Shown: piece after piece, positions 18,367 to 28,600 of the stretch | Position numbering within the stretch: position 1 is the first letter of the stretch | How the letters are laid out: each line of letters opens with the position of its first letter | Assembly (NCBI RefSeq): GCF_002157875.1 | Contig: NZ_CP021376.1 | Coordinates: forward strand, 558,001-622,000 | Source of the DNA: Oceanisphaera avium | Lineage (GTDB): Bacteria; Pseudomonadota; Gammaproteobacteria; Enterobacterales; Aeromonadaceae | Direction: 5' to 3' | Length of the DNA stretch: 64,000 bases | Position numbers and translations under genes: made by a program | Notes under the pieces: generated by a model | What the model was told of the DNA's origin: nothing | The model's database searches: none | The model's input: the letters and a program-made list of their open reading frames with translations, nothing else

Positions 18367-18400
18367 GGCTAGGAATACATCACATTCCTAGCCTTTTTTT
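18367..18400 (+). terminator. Terminator after the acyltransferase gene
   Basis: GGCTAGGAAT (18367-18376) pairs perfectly with ATTCCTAGCC (18384-18393), and seven T follow. Confidence 0.88.
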
Positions 18401-18621
18401 AATGGCCATGCTTTTTTCAAGATGGTATTAAGTGCTATTAATTATATTAGAATGCCAACGTACGCACTCATATTAGGTTTTTCTCCGATTGCAACTTAAG
18501 GAGGGGCTGATTTAATAATGCCACCGCGCTAGACTGGTCGGTGTTAGTGGTTTTTTGAGGTGCGGCTCTTATAAAGGGGCGCATGCTAAATAGCCATATT
18601 GTACAACCACAGGAGCGGTAA

Positions 18622-19833
18622 GTGTCACAACTACAATTGGCTATTTTACTGGGCATGACGGTCGCGCTAGGCCCGCTAGCACTGGATGCCTATCTGCCGG
18701 CGTTTCCTGAGATTGCCTTAGCGCTTGGCGTTGAGCACAATGATGTGGGCTTAACCTTAAGTATTTATGTGGCTGCCTTAGGGTTAGCGCAATTAGTGGG
18801 TGGCCCGTTATCAGATCGTTATGGTCGCCAAATTGTTTTAATGAGTGGCTTATTAGTGTTTACGCTGGCCGCATTAATGGTAGCGCAATCTGGTAACTTA
18901 AATGACATGCTGATGTGGCGCTTACTACAAGGCATAGGCGGTGCTTTTTGTGCGGTGTCGGTGCCGGCCATAGTGCGTGATCAGTGTCATGGCGTAGCAG
19001 CGGCACGCTTATTTGGCCTGATTGGCTTAGTGATGTTTATTGCGCCGGCGGCGGCGCCAAGCATTGGCGTGTTAATGCTGGCGGTCGGGGATTGGTCAAC
19101 CATTTATCTGTTGTTGGCCGGCTATGCGGTATTTTTGGCCATAATATTGCGCGTAAGTTTATTTAAACGCTTGCCTACTAAAGCGCCGGTTCATACTCCG
19201 CTATCAACGCTGGTGACCAATTACGGTTTAGTGTTACGCCATACCGTTACTATGCGCTTTATTGGGCTGCAGGCGTTGTGCTTTAGTGCCATGTTGGTGT
19301 TTGTGACTAATGCTTCTTTTATTTACCAAGAATGGTTTGCGCTCTCTAATACGCTCTTTTCTGCTTTATTTGCCGCTAATATTGTGGCCATGGCTAGCCT
19401 AAATATTTTTAACCGTTATTTGTTACGCCACTTTGAAGCTGTCTCCATTTTGCGAGTCTCGGTTATCTTGCAGTTTATCGCCTTACTCGTGTTAGTGGCG
19501 CTGGCCTGGAGCGGCGCACCTTATTGGTTAATTGCGCCAAGCATTGTGTTAGCGGTGGGTTTTATGGGCTCTATTGTGCCTAATAATATGGCTAATGCTT
19601 TGGAGTTTTTCCCACACCTTGGTGGTACCACCGCCGCTTTATTAGGGGCGACTCAGTTTAGTATGGCTGGCGGTATTAGTGCTTTTTCTACCACCTTAAG
19701 CACCCACTCCCTATTACCGCTGGTATTACTAATGGCGATCTGTTCATTAGGAGCCTTGTGTTTAGCACTAGGCGCGCCGCGAGCGGTACGAAAAGAAACG
19801 GCGCGCTTAAACGAGCTGGGGCGCTCAAGCTAA
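18622..19833 (+). CDS. Bcr/CflA-family MFS efflux transporter
   Basis: A 403-residue, 12-helix drug:proton antiporter of the Bcr/CflA (DHA1) family, whose members export bicyclomycin, chloramphenicol, florfenicol or sulfonamides. Helix 1 carries the family-typical LGPLALDAYLPAFPEI, motif A GPLSDRYGRQ lies at about 62-71, and a motif C-like proline/glycine segment AAAPSIG is in helix 5. The start is GTG at 18622 with AGGAG six bases upstream. The small cytochrome c gene follows at 53 bases, and the two may share a transcript. The drug substrate is not predictable. Confidence 0.87.
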   Translation: MSQLQLAILLGMTVALGPLALDAYLPAFPEIALALGVEHNDVGLTLSIYVAALGLAQLVGGPLSDRYGRQIVLMSGLLVFTLAALMVAQSGNLNDMLMWRLLQGIGGAFCAVSVPAIVRDQCHGVAAARLFGLIGLVMFIAPAAAPSIGVLMLAVGDWSTIYLLLAGYAVFLAIILRVSLFKRLPTKAPVHTPLSTLVTNYGLVLRHTVTMRFIGLQALCFSAMLVFVTNASFIYQEWFALSNTLFSALFAANIVAMASLNIFNRYLLRHFEAVSILRVSVILQFIALLVLVALAWSGAPYWLIAPSIVLAVGFMGSIVPNNMANALEFFPHLGGTTAALLGATQFSMAGGISAFSTTLSTHSLLPLVLLMAICSLGALCLALGAPRAVRKETARLNELGRSS

Positions 19834-19885
19834 ATTGATAACTTTTGATAATAAGTACTTTTGATAGTAAGTAAAAGGAACAAGC

Positions 19886-20260
19886 ATGGCTAAAAAACCC
19901 AGTAACAAGCGTTGGTTTGTCATTATGGCGGGCTTAGCCATTGCCGTGTTGATTGGCAGCCAATTAATACCTAATCAGAATGCGCGACATCAGCAAGGTC
20001 AGCTTGCTTATGATGAGCATTGTGCGAGCTGCCATGGCAGTGACTTAACCGGCACCCGCCAAGGGCCGCCATTTCTGCATGTCGTGTATGAGCCGTCCCA
20101 TCATGGCGATGAGGCGTTTTATCGCGCCATTGCTAATGGGGTGCAGGCGCACCATTGGCGTTTTGGTGATATGCCGGCGGTGCCAAAGGTGAGCCGTGAG
20201 CAAGCCAAAGAAATTATTGCCTATATTCGCCAGCGGCAGCGCGAGGTAGGTATTAAGTAG
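19886..20260 (+). CDS. Membrane-anchored class I cytochrome c
   Basis: A 124-residue protein with an uncleaved or cleaved N-terminal hydrophobic segment (about 10-28) and one cytochrome c domain. The heme-binding CASCH motif is at 46-50, and the likely axial Met is in GDMPAVP at about 96. The domain should lie in the periplasm and shuttle electrons, but the partner cannot be told. It is similar to small mono-heme cytochromes annotated only as c-type cytochrome. A strong terminator follows 23 bases after the stop. Confidence 0.85.
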   Translation: MAKKPSNKRWFVIMAGLAIAVLIGSQLIPNQNARHQQGQLAYDEHCASCHGSDLTGTRQGPPFLHVVYEPSHHGDEAFYRAIANGVQAHHWRFGDMPAVPKVSREQAKEIIAYIRQRQREVGIK

Positions 20261-20282
20261 CTTAGCTCTGTCAGTAAGGAAT

Positions 20283-20305
20283 AAGGGAGCTGCGGCTCCC
20301 TTTTT
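20283..20305 (+). terminator. Terminator after the cytochrome c gene
   Basis: AAGGGAGC and GCTCCCTT form an eight-base-pair stem with a TGCG loop, followed by a T run at 20301-20305. Confidence 0.85.
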
Positions 20306-20388
20306 ACTAAGACTTGAACCCCGTTGCCACAGTAAGTGAACTAAGTATTTTGTCAGGCTGTCAGCTTTACAAGGCTTATCAGAGAAAG

Positions 20389-20409
20389 ATACCGGGGCAA
20401 GCTCGGTAT
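20389..20409. repeat. REP-like palindrome (ATACCG...CGGTAT)
   Basis: In the 292-base gap before the GST gene, ATACCG and CGGTAT are separated by a short GC-rich centre containing GGGGCAAGC, and the element continues as GACGG. This resembles the widespread small extragenic palindromes of the ATACCGG-n-CCGGTATGACGG type. I saw only this copy in the window. Confidence 0.45.
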
Positions 20410-20553
20410 GACGGCATGGAGAGGAGGTTAGCTTATTACGCCATCCTGACACAGCTAAGGATGATAACTAAAGGTTACAGCTAATAGCCAAGTGTGACCT
20501 TTTTTGTAACTTGGCTACAATGACGGGCTTAGTTCACTTAGCTTGGAGCCATA

Positions 20554-21213
20554 ATGTCTAATACACTGCCGCGCTTATATTCTTTTCGTCGTTGTCCTTA
20601 TGCGATGCGCGCGCGCCTTGGGCTATTATTTGCCGAACAACAGGTTGAGCTGCGAGAAGTGGTGCTAAAAAATAAGCCTCCCGCCATGCTAGCTCTTAGC
20701 CCTAAAGGCACAGTGCCGGTGCTGGAGCTACTTAATGCAGACGGCTCCACCCAAGGAGTGATTGAAGAAAGTATAGAAATAATAGAGTGGGCGCTTAACC
20801 AACAAGATCCGCAAGGATTATTAAATACAGACTTAGTTGGTGCTAATGCCTTAGTTGAATACAACGATACTGATTTTAAAGACAGCCTCAATCGCTATAA
20901 ATATGCCGAGCGTTATCCTGAATTTAGCCAAGTAGAATATCGCCGACAAGGCGAAGTGTTTTTGCAGCAACTTGAAAACTTGCTAGCTAAACACACTTAT
21001 TTGCTAGGCGCACACATAAGTTTCGCTGATATTGCCATTATGCCCTTTGTGCGCCAATTCGCTCATGTGGATCGCGAGGTATTTTATAGCCTGCCTTACC
21101 CTAAGCTGCAGCAATGGTTACAAAATTGGTTAGAGCACCCCGTATTTAAACAAGTGATGGTAAAGCGTAAAGCTTGGGCGCCTGAGGATGACACTGTGAT
21201 ATTTAAGCTTTAG
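20554..21213 (+). CDS. Glutathione S-transferase family protein
   Basis: A 219-residue protein with an N-terminal thioredoxin-fold domain and a C-terminal all-helical domain, the GST layout. The N-terminal RRCPYAMRARLGL motif puts a Cys at residue 14 in the CPxAxR position typical of Grx2/omega/YfcG-like bacterial GSTs, suggesting thiol-disulfide or deglutathionylation chemistry rather than classical conjugation. The cis-Pro of the fold is in GTVPVLEL, with EES following for glutathione binding. The C-terminal domain has LLGAHISFADIAIMPFVRQF. It stands alone, upstream of a convergent gene. Confidence 0.85.
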   Translation: MSNTLPRLYSFRRCPYAMRARLGLLFAEQQVELREVVLKNKPPAMLALSPKGTVPVLELLNADGSTQGVIEESIEIIEWALNQQDPQGLLNTDLVGANALVEYNDTDFKDSLNRYKYAERYPEFSQVEYRRQGEVFLQQLENLLAKHTYLLGAHISFADIAIMPFVRQFAHVDREVFYSLPYPKLQQWLQNWLEHPVFKQVMVKRKAWAPEDDTVIFKL

Positions 21214-21269
21214 AGCAGATCGGCAAAACGGCGTAATGTTGCAGCAGGTTATTATACCAAACAGTAAAA

Positions 21270-21677
21270 TTAACGGCTTACCTCCGTCGCGTGTTGAAAG
21301 TCAGAGTCTTGCTTTAGAAAATACCGAGGCACGCCCAGTATGACTGTTGGTGCTGCAGTACGGTTTTCGGTTAGCTTATTAAAGTCTTTTTTTGCCGCAT
21401 TAACCGAATCATCAGTGAAGACAGTAACGGACAGTTGAAGGTGCTGTTCGCCTTCTTCTAGTACATAAAAGAAAAACGGCGCTACCCTATCTAATTGCTG
21501 TAATTTGTCTTGGGGCAAGTCTAGTGCAGTTGCCACTACTTGAGGGGGAACCAGCTTACAAGGAGTATCGGCTAGGGAAGTATCATAGAGATGACTGGCC
21601 GCTGAGGCAGTTCCTAAACTAAAGATAAATGCGCAACTTAGTGAAATAAGAGCAGAGTTAAGCGTCCTTAAGCTCAT
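21270..21677 (-). CDS. Secreted hypothetical protein
   Basis: A 135-residue protein with a clear signal peptide (hydrophobic core at about 8-22, cleavage likely after ASA near residue 27), giving a mature protein of about 108 residues. I do not recognise the family. The mature part has a single Cys (in TPCKLVPPQVV), hydrophobic beta-like strands such as APFFFYVLEE and HLQLSVTVF, and ends with basic residues. It is probably periplasmic. A plausible RBS (GGGAGAAC) precedes the start at 21677. No operon partner is seen: it converges with the GST gene and is followed upstream by a 357-base gap. Confidence 0.65.
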   Translation of the reverse strand: MSLRTLNSALISLSCAFIFSLGTASAASHLYDTSLADTPCKLVPPQVVATALDLPQDKLQQLDRVAPFFFYVLEEGEQHLQLSVTVFTDDSVNAAKKDFNKLTENRTAAPTVILGVPRYFLKQDSDFQHATEVSR

Positions 21678-22034
21678 GTGTTCTCCCTAAATTTTACCTG
21701 AATAACAGCCAAATAAATATTAAGCCTAGTTCAAGAATAAAAGACTGCTTACCGTCGAGTAAAATAAGGAGCGATGACAAGCTATTAATAATTAAAGTTA
21801 TTATGATGCTATAACGACTTACTCTAATGCTAGGTGCTTGCTGGTTAATAGTAATAATTTACAGCAGCTCGAGGTATTTATAACTCTAAGTTCAGAAGGT
21901 TTTATCTGATTTTTATAATAAGAAAAGCCAACACAATGTTGGCATTTCTTTAGTCAAATAATATTAGTTAAACAATATAAGTTAAACAATATTTAAGTTA
22001 TTATTTTATGTTCTAGGCTTAATCAAGGTCATGG
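21678..22034. other. Intergenic region holding the gntP terminator
   Basis: This 357-base AT-rich gap contains the terminator of the gntP-like gene near 21922-21943 and should contain the promoter of the secreted hypothetical gene. No further gene or repeat is evident. Confidence 0.5.
21922..21943 (-). terminator. Terminator of the GntP-type permease gene
   Basis: GCCAACA (21927-21933) pairs with TGTTGGC (21937-21943). On the minus strand the stem is followed by TTTTCTTATT. Confidence 0.7.
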
Positions 22035-23393
22035 CTACAACATAATTAAGGTTAGGATATAAACCACTACCATGGCGGTCACCCCTTGCACTAAGGTGGC
22101 CATAGTTTGAGCCCGATAGGCTTGTGGAACACTCATCTTACTAAACTGAGTCACCACCCAGAAAAAGCTATCGTTGGCATGAGACACTGTCATGGCGCCG
22201 GCACCTATGGCCATCACGGTAAGCACTCGGCCCATTTCACTGCCTAAGCCAATATCGCCTAACATGGGCGCCACTAAGGCGGAAGTAGTTACTAGTGCCA
22301 CGGTAGACGAGCCTTGGGCAGATTTTAGTGCCGCTGATACTAAAAACGGCATAAAAATACCTACTCCTAAGCCCGATAAGGTCATGCCTAAATAGCTGCC
22401 CACCTCAGTGGCCTTGATCACAGCGCCAAAGGCTCCGCCGGCACCTGTGATTAATAAAATAGGCGCAGCAGACACTAAGCCACTGGCAATATGCTCACTA
22501 AATTGTTCAAGCTTATTAGCACCTTTAAGCAAGCTAAAAGATAAAAACAAGCCAATTAATAAAGCATTTAACGGTTGTCCCAAAAAGTTAAGCAATTGAT
22601 AGGCAGTGTCTTTACCAAAAGGAGCGGCAGGAAAGTTCGCCACTGAGCCTAAGCAAATAAGTAATATTGGAATAAAGATGGGCGCGAAGGCATTAAAGGT
22701 GCTGGGCAACACCCCATAACGCTGTTTCATTTGCTCAAATGCTTCGGCTTGCTCTATTAGCTCTTCTGCGCCTTCGCCGTCAGGTTGTTCATGTTTAAAG
22801 CGATTTGCCCAAAGCAAGCCGGCGGCGGCCGCAAACGCAGATACCAATAAGCCTACGCCAATCACTACACCAAGGCTGGACTCTAATCCTAAGTTGCCCG
22901 CAGCCGCTATGGGGCCGGGAGTCGGCGGCACAAAAGTATGAGTGGCATATAAGCCCGTTGCTAGCGCCACACTCATGGCCACACTGGAGACCTTCATCCG
23001 ATTAGCGAGTGACTGCTTAAGGGAGTTTAAAATCACGTAGCCTGAGTCACAAAATACCGGGATAGACACTAAATAACCGATAATAGACACGGTAAGCGTG
23101 GGAAAACGCGGCCCGAGTAATTTTATCACGGCTTCCGCCATGGTGATGGCGGCGCCGCTTTTTTCTAAGATCACGCCAATAATGGTGCCCAGCACAATTA
23201 CTAAGCCGATGTAGCCTAAAATACCGCCAAAGCCATCACTAATAGTTTTGGCGGTATCGGCTAGGGGTAAGCCACTACTAAACGACAATAAAAACGCTGC
23301 TAATAATAGAGTAATGAAGGGGTGTAGCTTAAATTTAGCCGTCGCTAATACGATAAAAGCGATAATGGCGATTAAAATAAACACGCTAGACAT
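22035..23393 (-). CDS. GntP-family gluconate/organic acid permease
   Basis: A 452-residue membrane protein (12-14 helices) of the GntP family, which imports gluconate or related sugar acids and hydroxy acids by proton symport. Family features include the start SSVFILIAIIAFIVLATAKF, GTIIGVILEKSGAA, the conserved SIPVFCDSGYVIL in the middle, ATHTFVPPTPGPIAAAG, and a C-terminal SHANDSFFWVVTQFS. No gluconate kinase or dehydratase gene is nearby, so the substrate is open; glycerate, fructuronate or idonate are alternatives. It has its own terminator and a 346-base upstream region. Confidence 0.88.
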   Translation of the reverse strand: MSSVFILIAIIAFIVLATAKFKLHPFITLLLAAFLLSFSSGLPLADTAKTISDGFGGILGYIGLVIVLGTIIGVILEKSGAAITMAEAVIKLLGPRFPTLTVSIIGYLVSIPVFCDSGYVILNSLKQSLANRMKVSSVAMSVALATGLYATHTFVPPTPGPIAAAGNLGLESSLGVVIGVGLLVSAFAAAAGLLWANRFKHEQPDGEGAEELIEQAEAFEQMKQRYGVLPSTFNAFAPIFIPILLICLGSVANFPAAPFGKDTAYQLLNFLGQPLNALLIGLFLSFSLLKGANKLEQFSEHIASGLVSAAPILLITGAGGAFGAVIKATEVGSYLGMTLSGLGVGIFMPFLVSAALKSAQGSSTVALVTTSALVAPMLGDIGLGSEMGRVLTVMAIGAGAMTVSHANDSFFWVVTQFSKMSVPQAYRAQTMATLVQGVTAMVVVYILTLIML

Positions 23394-23739
23394 AATGTCA
23401 GTTCCTAGTGGTAGGAGAGGCAGGTGATAAAGGCTGCACCTTAGCTTAAATAAGGAGGCGTATCTTTTAACATACTCACACTTTTGCTTAATTACCTATG
23501 CATTAATCGGTATAACACAGAATTTGTGGTGTTAAGTTTTGTCTAAGGTTAAATTGATGGTGTTTTATTTGAGGTTGTAGGGCTCTCGTCTTTTGTAAAT
23601 TATCCTCGCTGTGAGTGAAGTATAGCCCTTCAGGTCACGCCGTTTGCGCTTTAAGCTGCGCCATGTAAGCTGGATAAGCACAATAATATTTATAGTAGTT
23701 TCACTTTAATTTTCTTGATGCTTATCTAAGGACGATAAA
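23394..23739. other. Intergenic region between divergent gntP-like and PfpI genes
   Basis: This 346-base stretch has no gene that I can see. It must hold both divergent promoters. No clear operator palindrome was found. Confidence 0.45.
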
Positions 23740-24321
23740 ATGGCTGCAAAAAAGATTCTGATGCTAGTGGGCGATTACGTTGAAGATTACGAAGTGATGG
23801 TGCCGTTTCAAGCGCTGCAAATGGTGGGTCATACGGTGCATGCGGCGTGTCCTGATAAGAAAGCAGGGGAGTTTGTTCGTACTGCGATTCACGACTTTGA
23901 AGGGGATCAAACTTACAGTGAAAAGCCGGGCCATAACTTTGTGCTCAACTGTGATTTTGCCACCGTGAAAGCCGAGGATTACGATGCGCTAGTGGTACCC
24001 GGCGGGCGCTCTCCTGAATATTTACGCCTTAATGACAGGGTGCTGGAGTTAGTAAAAGCCTTTGATAAAGCCAATAAACCCATCGCTGCTGTGTGTCATG
24101 GCCCGCAATTACTCGCTGCCGCGGGTATTTTAAAAGACCGTGAGTGCGCTGCCTATCCGGCCTGTGGCCCCGATGTTAGTTTAGCGGGTGGCCAGTACGT
24201 GGAGCTGGATGTAAGCAAAGCCCATACCCAAGGTAACTTAGTGACTTCGCCGGCGTGGCCAGGCCACCCTGAGTGGCTAGCGCAATTTTTGCGCCTACTA
24301 GGGACTACCATTACTCACTAA
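23740..24321 (+). CDS. DJ-1/PfpI family protein
   Basis: A 193-residue protein of the DJ-1/PfpI superfamily, whose members act as glyoxalase III/deglycase-like enzymes, chaperones or, less often, proteases. The nucleophile elbow [10 protein letters not shown] puts the reactive Cys at about 119 with His 120 next to it, and the partner Glu is in GDYVEDYE at about 16. [13 protein letters not shown] matches the PfpI branch. The protein lacks a signal peptide and is cytoplasmic. It has a promoter region of its own and a good terminator. The precise reaction cannot be assigned from sequence. Confidence 0.87.
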   Translation: MAAKKILMLVGDYVEDYEVMVPFQALQMVGHTVHAACPDKKAGEFVRTAIHDFEGDQTYSEKPGHNFVLNCDFATVKAEDYDALVVPGGRSPEYLRLNDRVLELVKAFDKANKPIAAVCHGPQLLAAAGILKDRECAAYPACGPDVSLAGGQYVELDVSKAHTQGNLVTSPAWPGHPEWLAQFLRLLGTTITH

Positions 24322-24339
24322 TTTTATCTGCTCTTTTTT

Positions 24340-24366
24340 AGCGCCTTGTTATGCAAGGCGCTTTAT
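24340..24366 (+). terminator. Terminator after the PfpI gene
   Basis: AGCGCCTTG (24340-24348) pairs perfectly with CAAGGCGCT (24354-24362), and TTTATT follows. The rest of the 306-base gap to the universal stress gene holds no other gene. Confidence 0.82.
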
Positions 24367-24627
24367 TAACTAATCCTTCTTTATCCCTTCTTCTGGTTAG
24401 CAGTATGGTCTGTTAAAGGTCTGAGTCTTAAAAATGCGCCTTAGCTTGCAAATATTGCCGCATCTTTGTTTTTTCTGACTATGCTCAATCTTCAAGCCCT
24501 TGACTTGTTAAGCGATTAATCCGTTTTTTAGGTTAATAACTGCTGCGTGCCAGGATGGCCCGGCAGGGTTCGCCAATGCTTAATGGCGAATAAAAATAGA
24601 ACATTGTGCTACAAGGAGGTAGAAACT

Positions 24628-25614
24628 ATGTCTCATACTGAGCTTGGCGCTCACCCGTCGCTGTGCCACTTAACAAAACCTTGCGCTCAAATTGATCATG
24701 TATTGGCCTGTGTCAATGGTGATGCTTCTAGTGAGGCCGTGTTGCAGCATGCCTGCGCTTTAGCGACGGCGTTTTCTGCACGCCTTAGTCTGTTACAGGT
24801 ATTAGAAGTGAGTGTCTCGCAAGAGCCCATGGATCCCGTGGAATGGACGCTGCACCATTACGATAAATTAGAGTATTTAGACCGCTGCCTAAGTGATATT
24901 AAAGAAGTGAGTGCTGAGGCGGTGATAGTCGCGGGGCGCGCTGGCGAGAGCATTATTAGCTGGTCACAAGAGCACGGCGCCACGCTGATTGTACTGGGTC
25001 GAGGCGCTCAGCACGCGCGCCTTGGTGACACGGCGCGCCGGGTAGTAGAGGGCGCCCAGGCTTCGGTATTATTAGTGCCTTCTCAAGCGATGTTAAATCC
25101 TAGCCACGCTTATGAGCGATTACTTATCCCCCTTGATGGCTCTTGTCGCGCCGAATGTGCCTTGCCGCTGGGCCTGCGCTTGGCGGCTAAATCTCACTCT
25201 ACGTTACTGATTATTCATGCCGCTCCTCATAGTGACTTGATTGAGCGCGACCGCCTTAATGGTCACGCTAGCAGCTTACGCGAGCAGTTATATCGCCACA
25301 ATGAAGCAGCCGCGCAACGTTATTTAGATGAGCTGCGCAGTCGTTTGCCTGAGCAAATTCAAGTGAGCCTGCATATTTTGCCCAGTGCAGATGCGAGGTG
25401 CGCGCTATTAACGACCACTCATCAACACGCCCTCGATTTAGTCGTACTCTCGGCCACGGGTAAAAGTGGGCATGGCGATATGCTGCTTGGCAGTGTGGCA
25501 GATTATTTAATTCATCGCCTTGATGTCCCGGTATTACTGGTTCGCCAAGCGCAGCCTAAAATGGCAGCGCAAGATAATATTCAAACGCTAAGACGACCAG
25601 GGCAGGGCATGTAA
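24628..25614 (+). CDS. Tandem-domain universal stress protein
   Basis: A 328-residue protein with two UspA domains (about 20-155 and 165-312). The second domain has the ATP-binding motif GX2GX9GS in GKSGHGDMLLGSVADYL. The first has a weaker version, GRGAQHARLGDTARRV. Such proteins respond to stress and may bind ATP; their targets are mostly unknown. The start at 24628 is set by AAGGAGG seven to eight bases upstream, and an earlier in-frame start would add 27 residues without family support. The stop overlaps the next start as TAATG, so it is coupled to the cyclic glucan synthase gene and may adjust it under osmotic or energy stress (inference). Confidence 0.87.
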   Translation: MSHTELGAHPSLCHLTKPCAQIDHVLACVNGDASSEAVLQHACALATAFSARLSLLQVLEVSVSQEPMDPVEWTLHHYDKLEYLDRCLSDIKEVSAEAVIVAGRAGESIISWSQEHGATLIVLGRGAQHARLGDTARRVVEGAQASVLLVPSQAMLNPSHAYERLLIPLDGSCRAECALPLGLRLAAKSHSTLLIIHAAPHSDLIERDRLNGHASSLREQLYRHNEAAAQRYLDELRSRLPEQIQVSLHILPSADARCALLTTTHQHALDLVVLSATGKSGHGDMLLGSVADYLIHRLDVPVLLVRQAQPKMAAQDNIQTLRRPGQGM

Positions 25615-28600
25615 TGACACCAACACTTCATGATAAACAACCCACGCCCAACAACCCTCATCAGACACTTCCTCACGGAATTACCACCGGGCGCGCCAAC
25701 GCCGTTCCAGCATGGCAACACCTTGCTGATATGTTGCCTTGGCTTACCCACGTTCATGAGCACTGTCTTAAGCCTAGCGCGCCATTAGCAAAGGCTGCAC
25801 CTTGGCTATTAAATAATGAGTTTCATCTTCGCCGCGCGATACGCCAAGTGCGCCAAGATATGCCAATGGCGTTCTATCAGCGTCTGCCACGTCTTTACCA
25901 TCAACAATATCACGGCTTGCCCCGTATCTATTGGCTAGCCCGACGATTGTTCACCAATAGCCAAACCCACCTTAGCCAGTCCTATATTGTAGATTTTGTT
26001 AACGATTATCAGGGCGAATCACCGCTTAACTTGGCGGAGCTGTGGGCCTTAGGCGCCATGTTGCGCTTAGTCTGCTTAGAAGTGGTGGTGGCGGCGACGG
26101 CTCAGTTATTACCTGATCTCACCCCGCCTTTTAAGATTAGCCATGTTGAGCTGCCAGACGAGATTGAAGCTAGCCTGGCCTTATCGCAGGCGATCATGGT
26201 GCTCATTTCGCTGTCGTCAATTTCTTGGCAGCAATGCGTGGAGCAAACCAGTGAAGTAGAGCGCATTTTAAGACAAGATCCCGCCAAGGTGTATGGCGCC
26301 ATGGACTTTGCTACCCGAGACCGCTATCGCCATGCAGTGGAAAATATTGCCGAGCTGGCAACGCAGCCGGAGTGGCAAGTGGCTAATAAGGCCCTTAGCT
26401 TAGCAAAGGCGCGCTGGCCGGCGCGGCGAATTGGTCATGTGGGTTATTGGTTAATTGATGATGGCCGCGCGCGCTTAGAGCGCGAGACGGGCGTGGTGTT
26501 AAGCCGCTATCAGCGCCTAAAGCGCAGCCTAAAAGCGCGCCCGGGTGTGGCATATAGCCTAATGTTGGCAAGTATCACCTTGCTTGCTTGGCTGATTCCG
26601 GCATTAATTTTATCTCATCTCGGTGCACAAGGGCGTACTTGGTGGTTAGGCCTTGGTTTATTTTTAGCGCCCGCCTTAATTATTGGGGTCACGCTGAGTC
26701 ATTGGCTGCTAAGTCGCCTTACTAACGCCTGCATCTTGCCCAAAATGAGTGTGGAGCAGGGCTTAAAAGAAGGCTGGGATACGTTGGTCGTGATGCCGAT
26801 TATTTTACGCCATTGTAATGAGGTGCGCTCCTTTATTGAGCGCTTAGAAATGCATTGGTTATCTAATCCCGATCCTAAAGTAAAGCTTGCGCTATTAAGT
26901 GATGTTGCTGATGCCAAGCGCCAGCAATTACCAGAAGATGAAGCCATAGAGCGGGCTTTGGTAGAGGGAGTACGCGCGCTGAATGAACGCTATGGCGTAG
27001 CGCAACCTTTTATGTTGTTGCATAGGCGCCGCTGTTGGAATGCCAGTGAAGGGCGCTGGATGGGATGGGAGCGAAAACGAGGCAAGTTGGAGCAGCTAGT
27101 CGCCTTAATAATGGGACAAGATGTCAGTGCCTTTGCCATCCAAGAAGGCCAAATTAATGCCTTAGCTACCATGCGCTTTGTGGTGACCTTGGATGCCGAT
27201 ACTTTTAGCCAGTCTAATAATATTAATCGCTTGATCAGCATTTTAGCGCATCCGCTTAATCGCGTAGAGTTTGATGTTAGCACGGGCAAGGCGCTGCGCG
27301 GCTACACCTTTATTCAACCGCGTATTGAAATTTCGCCCAAAGCACGAGTGCACTCTTTATTTAGTCAATGGTACTCCGGTGATACTGCCCTTGATATCTA
27401 TAGCCAAGCGGTATCGGATGTATATCAAGATGTATTTGGTGAAGGTATTTTTACCGGTAAAGGCGCTTTTGATGTGGCGGCATTTCATCGCTGCTTAGAC
27501 GGGCGCGTTCCTGAGAATGCGATTTTAAGTCATGACTTATTTGAAGGCCTGCATGGGCGCACCGGTTTAGCCAGTGATGTGGTTTTTTATGAAGAGTTTC
27601 CCGATACCTATTTAGCGTATGCGCGTCGTGCAGCGCGCTGGATCCGAGGTGACTGGCAATTAACACCTTGGTTAGGGCGCCAGGTCCCCAGTCGCCAGCA
27701 ATGGGTAAGCAGTCGTTTTAGCTGGCTGGGCCGTTGGCAAATGCTGGATAACCTAAGACGCAGTTTAGTCGCGCCGCTATTGGTATTGTTAGCGCTGTGT
27801 GGTTGGCTAGTGTTACCGGGTCATGCCCTATTGTGGACGGGGCTTGCGATAAGTGCACCGGCTATTTATTTAGTTATCGATTTTGCTAGTCGCCTTTCCC
27901 GTGTGCGAAAACTAGGCTTTAGCCAGCGCATGTTGCATCCCTTGTCTGAGCATGGGGCGCGTTGGTTATTATCTATTATCTTTTTGGCCCATGAAGCCAG
28001 TGTTGCCCTTCAAGCCATGACTTGCGCCCTTTGGCGAGTGCATGTGTCGCGTCGGGGTTTATTAGAGTGGGTGTCAGCGGCACATAGCCGAGATGAAGTA
28101 GCGCACACCTTATTAGGCACTTGGCGCGAAATGAAATGGGCGCCACTTGCTGCACTGGCAATGACCTTATTATTGGTCGTGGTGAATGCCAGTGCCCTAT
28201 GGGGCGCGGCGCCGTTATTGTGCTTGTGGTTTATCTCGCCGCACATAGCTTGGCTGATCAGTCGTGAAAAAACTGCGCCAAAAGCACAGTTAGCTCACCA
28301 AGATAGGCGTTATCTGCGCTTAATTGCGCGGCGCACTTGGTTGTATTTTGAAACCTTTGCCGGTCCTGATAATAACTGGTTACCTGCCGATAACTACCAA
28401 GCGCCCCCTTATGAAGATACCGCCCATCGCTCCTCGCCAACTAATGTGGGCATGTTATTTTTAGCCGCCCTTAATGCCTGGGATTTGGGGCATATTGGCC
28501 GACGAGATTTATTGGCGCGTACCACCTCTGCCTTGGACACGTTAGATAAATTAGAAAGCCATGACGGTCATCTTCTTAACTGGTTTGATACTCGCACTTT

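Noticed and set aside
20280..20553. A possible small RNA in the gap before the GST gene
   Set aside because: Apart from a terminator that belongs to cytochrome c and a short REP-like palindrome, no promoter-terminator unit could be defined.
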